Assembly: GCA_964420375.1 (NCBI GenBank)
Contig: CAYQTK010000193.1
Span: forward strand, 1 to 8,524
DNA length: 8,524 nucleotides
Origin: CAYQTK01 sp964420375
GTDB taxonomy: Bacteria; RBG-13-61-14; DATKZS01
Direction of reading: 5' to 3'
The translations under genes were made by a program, and so were the position numbers. The number at the start of each line of letters is the position of its first letter. Position 1 is the stretch's first letter. Below are positions 1 through 6,411 of this stretch, piece after piece. The notes under the pieces are model-generated. The model did not search any database and was not told the origin of the DNA. It saw nothing but the letters and a program-made list of their open reading frames with translations.

Positions 1-1513
1 CGTACTCCGCAAGGTCCACCGCTCCCAAATAGCTGCTGTCATAAACATCAAAGGGAACGCCATGGTCGGTGAGTACCTGGTCCTCCCGGTTTATCCAGCC
101 CACGCTGTCGCGGAAGATGGCGGCCCTGGCCGGAAAACAGCCTTCTTCGCAAAACTCGAATCTCTGGGTGTAGAAGTAGGAAGTCGAGTTGGAGATATTA
201 TAAGTCAGCGGAGGAGGCATTTGATTGAGGTTCATGTTCGAGCTGCGGACCTTCCCGAAGAAAACGTCCAAGGGAGGATTGGAAGGATAATCTCCGCCGT
301 AATAGTCGGCATTGTTCCAGCAAGCCAGGACAGAGTAATACTTGCCCGGCGTGAACACGGCGTCGACGGGACCGGACTCGTACCACCCCGTCGAGGCCCC
401 GGCGGCAAGGTCAACGCTCCGCTCGAATATCTTCTTATATTCGCCGTCCAAGGAGTCGCCTTCATAGACCTCGAAAAATACGGTCGTACCGGAAAGAGGC
501 GTTATAAAATTCGAAAAGCTCTTCAGCCGGGTCGCCTGGGTTACACTGAAAACGTTTCCCCTGCAGCGACTGGCGCCCGTCCAACTGTTGGTGGTGTCGC
601 CTAGTTCTAACACCGACTCCGAGTAATCGTCCAGGTCTTCAACAGGAACGAAACCTCCGGCAAGCTCTTCCTTGTCGTTCACTCCGCCGCTGTCCGAGTC
701 CTGGGCGCCGGGATCGCTTCCGGCTAGGTACTCGGAAAAGTTGATGAGTCCGTCCCCGTCGGGGTCGGAGGTTGCGTCTGCACTCAAGGGGTCGGTGCCG
801 TTATTGTGTTCCCACCCATCGGGTATTCCGTCGCCGTCGGAGTCGGGGTCGAGATCGTCGGTGCCCAGGGCTGTCTCGTGGCTATCGATAAGGCTGTCGC
901 GGTCACGGTCGGGCTTGCCTACTGAGATCACCACGTCGTCGCGGTCGTTGTAGCTTCCCGACTGACACGACTCCGTGGTAGAACCGTTGTAGAGAAACGC
1001 CGCACGTATAACCTGGTCGCCCGCGGTGTTCCCGAGGGCAAAGGTCACGCTCAGGTTTTGCACGCCGGTAGCAGTACAAGTTGCCTGTCCCTGGTAAGTC
1101 CACTGCACCGAGTTTGCAGAGGGGGAGGTGAAAATAAAGAGCTTGTTGGCCCCGCTGTCAGTGTAGCAGTAGACTGTTGCGTCCACCCGCACCTGGTCGC
1201 CGGGATAGAGGTACTCGCCGTCAAGGTCGGTGACGGTGAAGCCGTCCAGGGACTCGTAATTGTGGTACGTGCCTGTTGTACCGTCCGGGCAGTGACTGTT
1301 CCGGATGGTGTTCGGCTGGTTGGGCTCCTCTCCGTCGTTGATGTGGTCCCGGCCGTTAATCAGAGAGCCGGGGACGTGACAGGGACTCAGCCCCTCCTCG
1401 CAACGGGGACAGCGGTGAACCGAACTGAAGGTCGCCGTCTCGTCCGCGGCGGCCAAAGCGGCGAAAAGCAAAACCGAAAACCCCGCCAGTACCCGTAAGC
1501 CAAACCTTTTCAT
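1..1513 (-). CDS. Secreted protein with thrombospondin-type-3-like calcium repeats (partial, C-terminus off the left edge)
   Basis: The frame is open for 504 codons from the ATG at 1513 to the window edge, so the gene continues beyond it. AGGAG at 1520-1524 sits six bases upstream and supports this start. Residues 1-23 form a signal peptide: MKRFGLR, a hydrophobic stretch, then an Ala-rich site before D24, so the product should be exported. The mature N-terminus has a Cys cluster (C35, C38, C45); there are 11 cysteines in all, suggesting disulfides outside the cytoplasm. Residues about 85-197 look like a beta-sandwich. Residues about 201-284 are Asp-rich calcium repeats, including DPDSDGDGIPDGWE and SDPDGDGLINFSEY, typical of thrombospondin type 3 or OmpA/adhesin stalks. 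Residues about 313-450 look like a second beta-rich domain. The last 40 residues suggest the start of an alpha/beta domain. Function is unknown; a surface, adhesion or S-layer-associated role is inferred. The gene itself is certain. Confidence 0.85.
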   Translation of the reverse strand, partial: MKRFGLRVLAGFSVLLFAALAAADETATFSSVHRCPRCEEGLSPCHVPGSLINGRDHINDGEEPNQPNTIRNSHCPDGTTGTYHNYESLDGFTVTDLDGEYLYPGDQVRVDATVYCYTDSGANKLFIFTSPSANSVQWTYQGQATCTATGVQNLSVTFALGNTAGDQVIRAAFLYNGSTTESCQSGSYNDRDDVVISVGKPDRDRDSLIDSHETALGTDDLDPDSDGDGIPDGWEHNNGTDPLSADATSDPDGDGLINFSEYLAGSDPGAQDSDSGGVNDKEELAGGFVPVEDLDDYSESVLELGDTTNSWTGASRCRGNVFSVTQATRLKSFSNFITPLSGTTVFFEVYEGDSLDGEYKKIFERSVDLAAGASTGWYESGPVDAVFTPGKYYSVLACWNNADYYGGDYPSNPPLDVFFGKVRSSNMNLNQMPPPLTYNISNSTSYFYTQRFEFCEEGCFPARAAIFRDSVGWINREDQVLTDHGVPFDVYDSSYLGAVDLAEY

Positions 1514-1635
1514 GCTGATCTCCTTTTACCCGATATCTTTCACATGGCTGAAGTCCCTATGAGTGGCCGTGTCTCCTATTTAAATGCCCTGTAACTCCGT
1601 GACGATAAAAATAAAATATGCATAATCTTGCAATA

Positions 1636-1664
1636 ATATTAGCAACTTTTCATATTTGCGTCCA
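1636..1664 (-). promoter_or_regulatory. Weak sigma70-like promoter candidate for the secreted-protein gene
   Basis: On the minus strand TGGACG (1659-1664) is followed after 17 bases by TAATAT (1636-1641). Each hexamer matches the sigma70 consensus at four of six positions. It would give a leader of about 115 bases. The region is AT-rich, so chance matches are likely; this is only the best-spaced candidate I found. Confidence 0.25.
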
Positions 1665-1800
1665 GCTTTATAATATTTTAGCTGAAGATTGACCGGCCTG
1701 TTGTTAAAGGTTGTCCAGCCTTGTTCATCAAATCTAATAGACGTAAAAAAAGAGTAAAAATTTCCTGTTGATTCTCAGATTGAGGTATGATCCAGCCTTT

Positions 1801-1856
1801 ATATCACGTATATTACGGAAACCGGACAACTTGGGCAACGGCCTTTCATGTGATAT
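1801..1856. repeat. Inverted repeat ATATCAC / GTGATAT in front of the kinase gene
   Basis: ATATCAC at 1801-1807 is the exact reverse complement of GTGATAT at 1850-1856, with 42 bases between. The second arm ends 14 bases before the GTG start of the kinase, a gene with no clear Shine-Dalgarno. It could be a pair of operator half-sites, or a hairpin in the mRNA leader affecting ribosome access. A 7-base match over this distance can also occur by chance. Confidence 0.35.
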
Positions 1857-1870
1857 GTTGATAAGTAGCC

Positions 1871-3397
1871 GTGAACTATCTGGGAGTTGACATAGGCACG
1901 ACGTCTGTAAAGGCGCTGGTGGTTGATGAAAGCGCGCAGGTGCAGGCCCGTGCCGAGGTTGAGGTGTCCCTTAAAAATTCCGGGCCGGGAGCCCATGAGC
2001 AGGACCCCCAAGAGGTATGGAATGCGGTAAAGGAATGCATTAAAAAAGCGGTCTCTCAAACAGGCCCGCAATCCCTGGAAGCCATGTCCTTTTCCGCGGC
2101 CATGCACGGGCTTTTGCCCCTGGACAAAAACGGGCGCCCTCTGGCAAGCCAGATAACCTGGGCTGACGGCCGGGCAGAACCATACGTGCAGGAGCTCAGG
2201 GACACCGAAGACGCAAAGAGCATATATCAGCGCACCGGCTGCCCGGTACAGGCGCTTTATTACCCGGCCAAGCTCCGGAGGCTCCGGAAAGAAAACCCCC
2301 GAGTCTTTTCCAAAGCATCATTTTTCTGCTCCCTGAAAGAACTTTTTATAAAACGTCTCACCGGCAGGCTGGTGATGGACCGGGCCATGGCCAGTTCGCT
2401 GGGGATCTATAACACTCATGAAAGAGAGTGGGACAAACAGACACTGTCGATTTCGGGGATTGATGCGGAACGGATGCCTTCCCTGGTATCGCCCCTTCAG
2501 GTTATGGAGGGCATATCTTTGGAAGTCGCGGAGGAGATCGGTCTTCCCCCGGACATTGTGGTTGTTCCCGGAGCTGGCGACGGCGGCCTGGCAAACGTCG
2601 GTTCAGGCGCAGTAGCCTCCGGACAGGCCGCGGTTACCATCGGCACCAGCGGGGCCATGCGCCTTATAAGCAACCGGCCGGTCCTCGACCCGGAGGAGCG
2701 GACGTGGTGCTACTACCTCGGCGCGGACACCTGGTACGTTGGAGGAGCGATAAACAGCGGCGGGATTGTCTTTCGATGGGTCAGGGACGCATTGTATCCT
2801 GACGTGGTCAACATAAGCACGGAGCACGGTATCGAGACTTACGACATTCTTACCAGGGAGGCGGCCTCCACTCCGCCCGGAGCAGGCGGGCTCGTCATGC
2901 TTCCCTATCTCATGGGAGAAAGGACGCCATACTGGAACCCCGCGGCAAAGGGAGTGATTTTCGGACTGAACACGCAACATACCCGGTCCAATATCGCCCG
3001 GGCCGCACTTGAAGGGACGTGCTTTGCTATGGCAAACGTCCTCAGAGTTCTCGAGACCTCCGGCGAGGATATCTTTGAATTGCGCGCTTCAGGCGGATTC
3101 TTGCGTTCGCCTTTATGGGTCCGCATCCTGGCGGATGTGCTGGGGTATCCCGTGTTAATTCCGGAAACCCAGGAAGGATCAGCCATGGGAGCGGCGTTGT
3201 TCGCCATGCTGGCTACCGGAAAGATCAAGTCTATCACCCAAATAAAAGAGCTCATACCGGAAAAAGAGACCGTCCGGCCCGACCCGCAAAACCACGAGTT
3301 CTACCGAGACCTTTACAATATCTTCGTAGACCTCTATCCCCGAATAGAAGAGCTTTACTTCCGGATGGATAACATTGTAAAAAAGCAGGATGAATAA
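1871..3397 (+). CDS. gntK: FGGY-family carbohydrate kinase, gluconokinase (GntK)-like
   Basis: A cytoplasmic kinase that phosphorylates a sugar or sugar acid with ATP, most likely gluconate to 6-phosphogluconate. The 508 residues are the usual FGGY length. The N-terminal domain opens with DIGTTSVK (7-14) and has SAAMHG (75-80) and TWADGRAE (96-103). The second domain has GAGDG with the likely catalytic base D237, the nucleotide-binding GTSGA (258-262), YLMGERTPYWNP (346-357), ASGGF (406-410) and QEGSAMGAALFA (434-445). The run from GTSGA through INSGGIVFRWVRD and the GERTPYWNP region is closer, as I recall the sequences, to Bacillus gluconokinase than to xylulokinase XylB, though xylulose or another substrate is not excluded. 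The start is GTG; an in-frame stop at 1862-1864 fixes it as the first plausible codon, but no good Shine-Dalgarno is visible. No 6-phosphogluconate dehydrogenase, transporter or pathway regulator is adjacent. It ends 11 bases from the convergent operon. Confidence 0.9.
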   Translation: MNYLGVDIGTTSVKALVVDESAQVQARAEVEVSLKNSGPGAHEQDPQEVWNAVKECIKKAVSQTGPQSLEAMSFSAAMHGLLPLDKNGRPLASQITWADGRAEPYVQELRDTEDAKSIYQRTGCPVQALYYPAKLRRLRKENPRVFSKASFFCSLKELFIKRLTGRLVMDRAMASSLGIYNTHEREWDKQTLSISGIDAERMPSLVSPLQVMEGISLEVAEEIGLPPDIVVVPGAGDGGLANVGSGAVASGQAAVTIGTSGAMRLISNRPVLDPEERTWCYYLGADTWYVGGAINSGGIVFRWVRDALYPDVVNISTEHGIETYDILTREAASTPPGAGGLVMLPYLMGERTPYWNPAAKGVIFGLNTQHTRSNIARAALEGTCFAMANVLRVLETSGEDIFELRASGGFLRSPLWVRILADVLGYPVLIPETQEGSAMGAALFAMLATGKIKSITQIKELIPEKETVRPDPQNHEFYRDLYNIFVDLYPRIEELYFRMDNIVKKQDE

Positions 3398-3408
3398 CAG
3401 GATAATGC

Positions 3409-3768
3409 TTAAATCAGGGTCTTGGCCAGGTAGTCGGAGAGCATCTGGTCCAGGCTTTTTTCGTCTTCCGCTTTTTCCGCGATATAGCCTTGTTCCACGT
3501 CATAGGCTGTCTCTCCGATGATGCACGAGCCCAGATAGAGGTCTGCTCCTTTTCGCTCAAGCTCTCCGCGGGTCAATACAGTGCCGGTGACATCATGGGG
3601 GTCTTCTCCTCCGCCAGAGACCCGTAGAAAGCGGCACGCGGGGGTCAGGTGGTATTGTCTGGCCCCCTCCGAGCCTTGAATGGACAAGACGTTATTGTCC
3701 ATATTTACTTTTTCTCCGTCACACCAGGAGTTGATGAGGTCTTCAGAGAAAAAAAGTTTTCCGCTCAT
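3409..3768 (-). CDS. Small conserved-looking protein of unknown function (119 aa), last gene of the gmhA operon
   Basis: The product has 119 residues, no signal peptide, no membrane segment and only three cysteines (C16, C45, C82), so it is probably soluble and cytoplasmic. Visible segments are KLFFSEDLINSWCDGEKV at the N-terminus, a short beta-rich stretch ending in LTPACRFLRV (41-50), and GSCIIGETAYDVEQGYIAE (80-98), followed by an acidic amphipathic C-terminal helix. I do not recognise a named family; my impression is that proteins with the same FFS...W, LTPA.RF and ILG.TAY pattern occur in deltaproteobacteria, but this needs a search. The ATG at 3768 follows AGAGGA with about eight bases spacing. 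The gene starts 17 bases after the stop of the receiver-cNMP protein, so it is probably cotranscribed and may act with it. No terminator is evident in the 11 bases separating it from the convergent kinase. Confidence 0.75.
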   Translation of the reverse strand: MSGKLFFSEDLINSWCDGEKVNMDNNVLSIQGSEGARQYHLTPACRFLRVSGGGEDPHDVTGTVLTRGELERKGADLYLGSCIIGETAYDVEQGYIAEKAEDEKSLDQMLSDYLAKTLI

Positions 3769-3785
3769 CCCCCAATCCTCTGCAA

Positions 3786-4682
3786 TCAGGTTTCCAGGGA
3801 CTTGTCCAGGAGCGTCCGGGAAAAGGTAAGGCTGGTGTCGGTTTCCCTTAGTCTCTTGGCGAGTATGGCGAGCAGCGACCGGAGCACCTTCCGCTCGAGA
3901 TCGGGGTCCTGCCGAATGGCGTCTTCAAACTCGCGCCTTTCTATCTCCAAAGCCTCGACCTCGGTCTCGGCCCGGCAAGTGGCTACACGCACCTCGCGGT
4001 CCACCAGGGCCAGCTCGCCGAACTCCTCTCCTGCTCCCAGTCGCGCCAGCACCGCCTGCTCCGACCCTTTCTCAACGCTCACAGTGCCCGAGATAATACC
4101 GTAAAATTTGTCGCCCCGGTCGCCTTCCTTGATGATTATCCGGCCCGGCGCAAACTTTATCCTTTTACTTACAGAGACGATTTTTTTAATCTGATCTTCC
4201 GTAAGGTCTTTGAACAAAGGCATAGAGGCATACTCCACTGCCTTGTCCGAAGCGGGCATGCGCAGGCCCGGCAGGTTGGCCTTGGCATCCGACGGCTCCG
4301 ATTCGTCCGCGGAAAGCTGCGCGAACAGCCGGTTAAGCCGGGCCGCGATCTCTTGGGGCGTCTGGTCCTTGCTTATGAAACCGGTGGCCCCCACCTCGCG
4401 GAGGTATTGGATTTGCGCGTCCTGCCGGAAAACACCGGAGACCGCCAGGATGGGGACATCCTGTGTCTCCTCCATCCCCCGCAGCTCTTTAATCACGTCA
4501 AACCCGGTCATACGGGGCAGGAGAAGATCGAGAAGAATGGCGTCGAACTTATCTTCACGAACCTTGGAAAGGGCCTCGCTGCCCTCTTTGGCGGTTACAA
4601 CCTCGTAACCGTGCTCCGACAGAACGTCTTTCATGAGTTCCAGAAAAGTATCGTTGTCATCCACCACAAGTATCTTTGCCAC
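3786..4682 (-). CDS. Response regulator receiver fused to a cyclic-nucleotide-binding domain, no DNA-binding domain
   Basis: A 298-residue cytoplasmic signalling protein. Residues 1-120 are a CheY-like receiver with all key positions: acidic pair D8-D9, phospho-acceptor D52 in LLDLLLPRMTG, S82 and K105. A linker of about 35 residues, rich in Ser, Glu and Asp, leads to a cNMP-binding domain (about 156-265) with FKDLTEDQIKKI, the beta-roll KEGDRGDKFYGIISGTVSV, and a phosphate-binding cassette FGELAL (221-226) with R232 in the usual Arg place. The final 33 residues are helical. No helix-turn-helix follows, so this is not a CRP-type transcription factor; output is probably by protein contact. The start is GTG, preceded by GAGGAGGG at 4690-4697, seven bases upstream. 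It lies 17 bases after the upstream gene in the gmhA operon. No histidine kinase or cyclase is nearby. Whether it binds cAMP, cGMP or another ligand cannot be read from the sequence. Confidence 0.9.
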   Translation of the reverse strand: MAKILVVDDNDTFLELMKDVLSEHGYEVVTAKEGSEALSKVREDKFDAILLDLLLPRMTGFDVIKELRGMEETQDVPILAVSGVFRQDAQIQYLREVGATGFISKDQTPQEIAARLNRLFAQLSADESEPSDAKANLPGLRMPASDKAVEYASMPLFKDLTEDQIKKIVSVSKRIKFAPGRIIIKEGDRGDKFYGIISGTVSVEKGSEQAVLARLGAGEEFGELALVDREVRVATCRAETEVEALEIERREFEDAIRQDPDLERKVLRSLLAILAKRLRETDTSLTFSRTLLDKSLET

Positions 4683-4699
4683 GGGCCTACCCTCCTCTG

Positions 4700-5656
4700 T
4701 CAGCGAAGCTTGTTCTGTTCCTCCCCGATCAGGGCGGCAAGGAGCGGAAACATGATCTCGTGATGACCGGTGAGCTTATATCCCCTGCCGCCAGTCCGCA
4801 CCGGTCTTTCCACCACGTTAACACCGGGCCGGTAATGCTGAATAAAGTCCATGTTCACTGTAGTAAAGGACCGGGCTCCCTCAGTGAGGTTCCGGGCCAG
4901 GCCCAAGGCTTTCAGAAAAACCTCGGGAAGGATAACCGCAGACCCCAGGTTCAGTAAAACGCCTCCGGAAAGCCCGGACACAAGCGATGCAAGTACCAAA
5001 AAGTCGCGGTGCGAGCCTTTGCCGATGGCTGCGCCGTCCGCACAAGGGTGCATGTGGATGATGTCGGTGCCCACGGCAACGTGTACCGTAACCGGCAAAC
5101 CAAGCCGGCAAGCAGCGGCGAGTATCGAAAGGTCCTTAAAAGGAAGAGCGGAGCCCTGAAGGGCCTCCCCCACGGCGCGTCCCAGACCGATGTCCTCTGA
5201 CAAACACCTTTTTGAAGCACCGTTTAAGAACTCGGCGGTCTCCTGCGTCATGCCGAAGCTGCCGTCGTCAAGGGAAGAAGCCACGTCCTCCGAGGTGTTG
5301 CCGCAGGCAGCGATCTCGAAGTCATGCACCAGGCACGCGCCGTTCAGGCAAAGCCCGGTTATGGTCTTCTTTTCCATCATGTCGATGATTAGCGGAGAGA
5401 GACCCACTTTGATTACATGGGCGCCCATGGCCAGCAAGAAGGGATTGTCCTCCTGCCGGGCTTTTGCCACTGCACGGGCCACCTCCCGGATGTCTTGTGC
5501 GGCAAGTATCCGGGGCAGGGAATCGGACCATTCTTTCAAGCTCATGCCCGGCCGGCAGGGTCCGGCAAACCCCGATTTGTCCACCTTGGCCGGCCGGTCC
5601 TTTATGGAAGTTGTCTTGATGCCGGAAGGGTCCAGGGGTTTGTAGCGGTCGTCCAC
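4700..5656 (-). CDS. Uncharacterised protein, distant deoxyhypusine-synthase-like (Rossmann-type) fold, coupled to gmhA
   Basis: The 318-residue soluble protein has no signal peptide or membrane span. After a basic N-terminal tail and GMSLKEW (37-43) come likely core segments: LAMGAHVIKVGLSPLI (75-90), LNGACLVHDFE (104-114), LPVTVHVAVGTDIIHMHP (187-204), GGVLLNLGSAVILPEVFLKA (231-250), TTVNMD (265-270) and GGRGYKLTGHHE (289-300), ending in PLLAALI. By eye the order and spacing parallel deoxyhypusine synthase (SG.RE, IPVF.PALTDG, GGGVVKHH, GADY, FPLL), but the SGA..EA.SWGK active-site lysine segment is absent, so hypusination is unlikely. Many conserved-looking His and Asp residues could bind metal or nucleotide. 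The start is GTG, one base after the gmhA stop, with GGAGG at 5663-5667 inside the end of gmhA, so translation is probably coupled. A role in heptose or sugar-phosphate metabolism is inference only. Confidence 0.75.
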   Translation of the reverse strand: MDDRYKPLDPSGIKTTSIKDRPAKVDKSGFAGPCRPGMSLKEWSDSLPRILAAQDIREVARAVAKARQEDNPFLLAMGAHVIKVGLSPLIIDMMEKKTITGLCLNGACLVHDFEIAACGNTSEDVASSLDDGSFGMTQETAEFLNGASKRCLSEDIGLGRAVGEALQGSALPFKDLSILAAACRLGLPVTVHVAVGTDIIHMHPCADGAAIGKGSHRDFLVLASLVSGLSGGVLLNLGSAVILPEVFLKALGLARNLTEGARSFTTVNMDFIQHYRPGVNVVERPVRTGGRGYKLTGHHEIMFPLLAALIGEEQNKLR

Positions 5657-5657
5657 T

Positions 5658-6242
5658 TCAGGCCTCCGGGAAAAGCTCTTTTTCCACCAGCTCGCAGACC
5701 ACGTGGGCCGCGGCCAGGTGGACCTCCTGGATCAAGGGAGTGGTCTCCGCGTCAACCCACAGGCACACCTCGCAAAGCTCTCCAACCGGCGAGCCGGGCC
5801 TGCCGGCCATGGCCGCGCACCTCAGGCCCTTCCGGCGGGCCGCTTCCAGGGCGAGGTTCACGTTCGGGCTGGTCCCGCTGGTGGACAGGCCCCAGGCAAG
5901 ATCGCCGGGTCGGCCCAAGGACTCCACCTGCTTGGAGAAAACCTCCTCAAACGAGTAGTCGTTGCCGATACTGGTCAGCACTGACGTATCAGTGGTAAGC
6001 GCGATGGCCGGCAGGGGAGGGCGGTCAACCAGCATCCGGTTTACAAGCTCCGCTGCTATGTGCTGGGCCTCTCCTGCGCTGCCGCCGTTACCGAAGATAA
6101 GAACCTTGCAGCCGGAACGATAAACATCGACAACCAACTCTGCAAAACAAGAAAGCTCTCCCGATCTTTCCGTCAAAAACCGGTCCACAGCTTCCCGCGT
6201 CCGCGTAAGCCGCTGCCGGATACTCTCGTCGTAAGCGCCCAT
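5658..6242 (-). CDS. gmhA: Phosphoheptose isomerase (sedoheptulose-7-phosphate isomerase), SIS domain
   Basis: GmhA converts sedoheptulose 7-phosphate to D-glycero-D-manno-heptose 7-phosphate, the first step of ADP-heptose synthesis for the LPS inner core and related glycans; it is cytoplasmic and usually a tetramer. The 194 residues match the family length. FGNGGSAGEAQHIAAELVNR (50-69) forms the substrate-binding loop with catalytic-type E65; GLSTSGTSPNV (118-128) is the SIS phosphate-binding loop; IQEVHLAAAH (171-180) supplies Q172 and H180, which fall at the same numbers as in E. coli GmhA. All expected catalytic positions are therefore present. The ATG at 6242 lacks a Shine-Dalgarno, but a good promoter ends only ten bases upstream (see 6253-6281), so a leaderless or very short-leader mRNA is plausible. 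It is the first gene of a tight four-gene minus-strand operon. The later pathway genes hldE, gmhB and hldD are not in this window. Confidence 0.95.
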   Translation of the reverse strand: MGAYDESIRQRLTRTREAVDRFLTERSGELSCFAELVVDVYRSGCKVLIFGNGGSAGEAQHIAAELVNRMLVDRPPLPAIALTTDTSVLTSIGNDYSFEEVFSKQVESLGRPGDLAWGLSTSGTSPNVNLALEAARRKGLRCAAMAGRPGSPVGELCEVCLWVDAETTPLIQEVHLAAAHVVCELVEKELFPEA

Positions 6243-6252
6243 GAGTTATTTT

Positions 6253-6281
6253 AATCTATCCCGAAGCACCCCGTTCGTCAA
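6253..6281 (-). promoter_or_regulatory. Sigma70-type promoter for the gmhA operon, close to the start codon
   Basis: On the minus strand the -35 TTGACG (6276-6281, five of six consensus bases) is followed by a 17-base spacer and the -10 TAGATT (6253-6258, four of six). Transcription would begin near 6244-6246, only about two to four bases before the gmhA ATG. This fits the absence of a Shine-Dalgarno there. Confidence 0.55.
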
Positions 6282-6283
6282 GC

Positions 6284-6297
6284 GAAGATTGACCGGC
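6284..6297. repeat. 14-base motif GAAGATTGACCGGC, second copy (first at 1684-1697)
   Basis: An exact copy of the sequence at 1684-1697 lies directly upstream of the -35 of the gmhA promoter, where an activator would bind. Both copies are in noncoding DNA. Relative to the minus-strand genes gmhA and the secreted-protein gene, they have the same orientation. A regulator site shared by the two units is possible; one chance match of this length in the window is unlikely but not excluded. Confidence 0.4.
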
Positions 6298-6324
6298 TTA
6301 TAGTGCTATGCAAAAAATAACGGG

Positions 6325-6355
6325 ATATTTGCGAGCGGCTTAAGCCGCGAAATAT
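6325..6355. repeat. Imperfect inverted repeat centred on the perfect palindrome GCGGCTTAAGCCGC
   Basis: GCGGCTTAAGCCGC at 6335-6348 is its own reverse complement, and ATATTT (6325-6330) and AAATAT (6350-6355) extend the symmetry with small bulges. It lies about 60-90 bases beyond the stop of the ClC gene. In the minus-strand transcript it could fold into a hairpin; a T-run follows only after an intervening dozen or so bases, so it is not a classical intrinsic terminator. It could instead be an operator upstream of gmhA. Confidence 0.45.
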
Positions 6356-6411
6356 AAGAAGCTTGAGAACGGATGTTTTGCTGATACCGGCGAGGAGTGT
6401 AATGTTCGGCC

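Larger units (their letters stand above)
1514..1870. other. AT-rich divergent intergenic region between the secreted-protein gene and the sugar kinase
   Basis: I see no credible gene in these 357 bases. The middle (about 1600-1765) is clearly more AT-rich than the flanking genes, as expected for regulatory DNA. It must hold promoters for both divergent genes. For the kinase the best -10-like hexamer is TATGAT at 1786-1791, but it lacks a convincing -35, so I do not call that promoter. The sequence GAAGATTGACCGGC at 1684-1697 recurs exactly upstream of gmhA. A 7-base inverted repeat, ATATCAC at 1801-1807 and GTGATAT at 1850-1856, lies just before the kinase start. I could not match the leader of the secreted-protein gene to a known riboswitch. 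Confidence 0.6.

Noticed and set aside
62..604. A 180-codon plus-strand open frame, and similar long plus-strand frames at 1058-1498, 6757-7428 and 7462-8205
   Set aside because: Each lies opposite a well-supported minus-strand gene. The translations are low-complexity and lack family motifs, as expected for shadow frames in GC-rich DNA.
1514..1620. Possible c-di-GMP (GEMM) riboswitch in the leader of the secreted-protein gene
   Set aside because: A few short matches such as ACAGGGCA occur, but the conserved paired elements and the second GNRA-type loop region are not found.
3381..3408. Bidirectional terminator between the convergent kinase and operon ends
   Set aside because: The segment contains a direct repeat of CAGGAT but no inverted repeat with a T-run in either direction.
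4700..5656. Annotation as a true deoxyhypusine synthase
   Set aside because: The active-site lysine segment is not present and the resemblance is only in segment order and a few motifs.
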